A model generated the notes under the pieces. It ran no database searches and was not told the DNA's origin. It saw only the letters and a list, made by a program, of their open reading frames with translations. A DNA stretch of 13,880 bases, from assembly GCA_002492045.1 (NCBI GenBank), contig DKXC01000099.1, positions 1 to 13,880 of the forward strand. The letters run 5' to 3'. Below are positions 13,850-13,880 of this stretch, piece after piece; position 1 is the stretch's first letter; every line of letters begins with the position of its first letter. Origin of the DNA: Micrococcaceae bacterium UBA7136. GTDB taxonomy: Bacteria > Actinomycetota > Actinomycetes > Actinomycetales > Micrococcaceae. Position numbers and translations under genes: made by a program.

Positions 13850-13880
13850 ATGGGTCTCTTTAGCCGTAAGAAGAAGCAAA
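13850..13880 (+). CDS. Start of an unidentified rightward gene, truncated by window end
   Basis: ATG at 13850 opens a frame reading MGLFSRKKKQ to the window edge. GAAAGGAAGAG (13835-13845) upstream is a good purine-rich ribosome binding site. The basic N-terminus gives no family assignment. It does not resemble an adenosine deaminase start, the product one might expect next in a nucleoside cluster. A five-codon frame (13833-13850, MKGRA) ends in a TGA that overlaps this ATG by one base. The gene lies 56 nt after deoA without an evident terminator between, so it may share its transcript. Confidence 0.5.
   Translation, partial: MGLFSRKKKQ

Noticed and set aside
1..13880. Phage, CRISPR, toxin-antitoxin, defence or biosynthetic cluster
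   Set aside because: All full-length genes belong to ordinary metabolic or transport families, there are no spaced direct repeats, and no integrase or tRNA attachment site is seen.

Overview
This is a gene-dense bacterial chromosome segment of moderately high G+C. It most likely comes from an actinobacterium of the Micrococcaceae, possibly Rothia. The evidence is a soluble-type ManC beside an sdhC-D-A-B operon, followed by a BMP-type nucleoside ABC transporter and cdd-deoA. GTG starts and Actinobacteria-like protein sequences agree with this. The genus is an inference from gene content and base composition, since the window holds no rRNA or other taxonomic marker.

Layout from left to right: (1) manC, a mannose-1-phosphate guanylyltransferase, is read leftward and followed by a GC-rich hairpin at the window edge. 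(2) A 300-bp divergent intergenic region separates manC from sdhC. It holds a terminator-like hairpin on the minus strand and a chain of hairpins in what should be the sdh mRNA leader. (3) The complete succinate dehydrogenase operon sdhC-sdhD-sdhA-sdhB ends in a textbook intrinsic terminator. (4) A single-gene M20 amidohydrolase unit is preceded by a perfect inverted repeat. (5) A nucleoside uptake operon follows: BMP-family lipoprotein, an intercistronic terminator, a double ATPase and two permeases, then a strong terminator. (6) A 110-nt imperfect inverted repeat with an apical hairpin precedes cdd (cytidine deaminase) and deoA (thymidine/pyrimidine-nucleoside phosphorylase). (7) The first ten codons of an unidentified rightward gene lie at the right edge.

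The right half reads as one physiological module. Nucleosides are captured outside by the lipoprotein and imported by the ABC transporter. Cytidine and deoxycytidine are deaminated by Cdd, and DeoA splits pyrimidine deoxynucleosides (perhaps also ribonucleosides) into base and sugar-1-phosphate. The left half is central metabolism: the TCA cycle/respiratory complex II and GDP-mannose supply for glycans. I see no phage, insertion sequence, CRISPR array, tRNA, rRNA, defence system or broken gene.

The proteins belong to recognisable families, so nothing in the coding content is a new system. What is unexplained is in the gaps: the structured sdhC leader, the minus-strand terminator in the divergent region, the inverted repeat before the amidohydrolase, and above all the 110-nt folded element before cdd.
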